Assembly: GCA_017430455.1 (NCBI GenBank)
Contig: JAFRMX010000023.1
Location: 124,001-188,000, forward strand
Direction of reading: 5' to 3'
Length of the DNA: 64,000 nucleotides
Source of the DNA: Oscillospiraceae bacterium
Lineage (GTDB): Bacteria > Bacillota > Clostridia > Oscillospirales > Oscillospiraceae
Made by a program: the position numbers and the translations under genes. The stretch's first letter is position 1, and every line of letters starts with the position of its first letter. The notes under the pieces are model-generated. The model searched no databases. It saw only the letters and a program-made list of their open reading frames with translations, and had not been told where the DNA came from. Positions 63,046 through 64,000 of this stretch are shown here, one piece after another.

Positions 63046-63084
63046 AAAAAGCAGGGAAATTCTGTATATGAATCTCCCTGCTTT
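63046..63084 (-). terminator. Terminator of the DUF4179 gene at the window end
   Basis: AAAGCAGGGA/TCCCTGCTTT stem with an imperfect middle, then TTTTTG on the minus strand. Confidence 0.75.
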
Positions 63085-63098
63085 CGAGGATAATCGTA

Positions 63099-64000
63099 TT
63101 ATTTTGCTTCCCAGAGAACCAGATCACCCAAGACGATCTTTTGGACATCGCCGATATTAATCGCGCTGCCCCAGCCGCAATGCAGATTCACTGTGCCGTT
63201 TTCATACGGGCAGGTCAGTGCCCCGCCTGTAGAAAATTCCGAGCCGTCAGAGAATATGATCTTCGAGTCGATGCACACCTTGTCCTCCAACATGCTCCAG
63301 GGCTGATAAGCATTCCAGTCTGCATCCGGCTTATGGAAGGATTCCGCGCCTTCGTAGCTAACTTTCCAGGCTGCGCTGAAGGGGGTCAGCTCAAGACCCG
63401 CTATCTCAATATCTTTTTCCAGCTCCGCGTCATGGTAGACAGCATGCCCGAAATCGAAGTATCTGCTCTGTTCCTCTGTCCGGACTAAAGAAACCGGTCC
63501 GAACGTGGAAGTTTCATTTTGCCCGACAGTCATATGGACCAGAAGAGGCAGACTGTCTGTTCCTAGGGAGGCTTTTGCCTGCTCCATGAAGTTCAGGTCA
63601 ATATAGCACTCCAACGTCATGGTCTGAGTTTCCTTGTCATAGGCGTACCTGAGTACTGCTTCACGAATTTCGTCTCCGCTCACGGAAAGGTCAGCGGGAA
63701 GTTCCGGCGCGGCAAAACCTCCGATTTCCGTGCCGTCTATGCTCCAGGAGAAGCTTGTTTCTTTCGGGAAAGCTGCTGCAGCTTCTTCTGCCACAGGAGA
63801 AATATTCACATATACCCGCTGGATATCCCCGTCGTTAACTGAAGAGAGCAGCACAAGCCCGCCTTCCTGATCATCAGGAATATCATACTCAGTATAGCTG
63901 TTTACATTGTTCTCTTCGATCTTCAGATCTGTTTTGAGCTCCTGCTGGCGCACGGTGTGTATACTCCATACAGCGTATGCAGTGATCCCTAGTGCAAGCA
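63099..64000 (-). CDS. DUF4179-type anti-sigma factor (5' end outside window)
   Basis: 300 codons visible; the frame continues past the right edge. The in-frame GTG at 63953 is not the start: the upstream residues LALGITAYAVWSIHTV complete the membrane helix seen in the 57367 gene (LALGISAYAAWNIHQK). The outer domain again contains LLSSVNDGDIQRVYVNISPV. A fourth sigma gene is expected just beyond the window. Confidence 0.82.
   Translation of the reverse strand, partial: LALGITAYAVWSIHTVRQQELKTDLKIEENNVNSYTEYDIPDDQEGGLVLLSSVNDGDIQRVYVNISPVAEEAAAAFPKETSFSWSIDGTEIGGFAAPELPADLSVSGDEIREAVLRYAYDKETQTMTLECYIDLNFMEQAKASLGTDSLPLLVHMTVGQNETSTFGPVSLVRTEEQSRYFDFGHAVYHDAELEKDIEIAGLELTPFSAAWKVSYEGAESFHKPDADWNAYQPWSMLEDKVCIDSKIIFSDGSEFSTGGALTCPYENGTVNLHCGWGSAINIGDVQKIVLGDLVLWEAK

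Overview
This 64 kb window is chromosomal DNA from an anaerobic Clostridia-type Firmicute, probably a gut member of the Oscillospirales/Lachnospirales; the order is an inference. The support is a CdaA/YbbR cyclic-di-AMP module, a T-box leader in front of valS, consensus sigma-A promoters (TTGACA-17-TATAAT), GAGG-type ribosome binding sites, class B sortase, Re-type citrate synthase, YitT paralogues and tandem sigma/anti-sigma pairs of the DUF4179/DUF4367 kind. TGA is used as a stop. Most genes lie on the minus strand in tightly packed, often 4-bp-overlapping runs.

Layout. 1-5.2 kb: end of an RseC-like gene, ybbR-cdaA (c-di-AMP), ispF-ispD (isoprenoids), an mreB-like gene and rplS. 5.2-9.7 kb: a radical SAM/DUF2344 pair, then a class B sortase with a cell-wall protein ending in a VPVTG sorting signal. 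9.8-11.6 kb: two YitT membrane proteins. 11.7-14.8 kb: an accessory island holding a TIR-transmembrane-Sel1 gene and a secreted CHAP-like amidase, bracketed by a 94-bp direct repeat copied from the middle of the adjacent thiamine pyrophosphokinase gene. 14.9-22 kb: HAD hydrolase, tRNA-Pro, alpha/beta hydrolase with an MFS carrier, hflK-hflC, an unknown membrane protein, a flavin-reductase-like protein with an unusual C-terminal domain, and tRNA-Gly(CCC). 22-27.2 kb: isocitrate dehydrogenase, aconitase, GntR regulator and Re-citrate synthase in one operon behind a nested 42-bp palindrome; together these make 2-oxoglutarate (and so glutamate) from acetyl-CoA and oxaloacetate.

27.2-44.6 kb is one long collinear housekeeping run, in transcription order prfC, a cyclodeaminase-like gene, sirtuin, tmk, mltG, U32 peptidase, alaS, HIT, comEC, holA, an RNase M5-like gene, nrdR, glmM, a hexapeptide acyltransferase, DUF4364 and asnA. 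44.6-52.4 kb: an Ala-rich helical protein, valS-pcrA under a Val T-box, and divergent glnS. 52.4-57.3 kb: a repeat-rich gap, DUF2804, NUDIX, YhcH/YjgK, a flavodoxin-fold gene, maf, DUF554, and a divergent tRNA-Gly(GCC)/tRNA-Leu(UAG) pair. 57.3-64 kb: a regulatory cluster of three complete sigma/anti-sigma pairs plus a fourth anti-sigma gene cut by the window end, with ECF-like promoters and a second repeat-rich gap.

The most unusual items are the TIR-Sel1 island with its thiN-derived direct repeat, the two gene-free gaps at 52.5 and 59.2 kb that share one repeat architecture although their sequences differ, the palindromic operator of the citrate operon, and the sortase/VPVTG pair.
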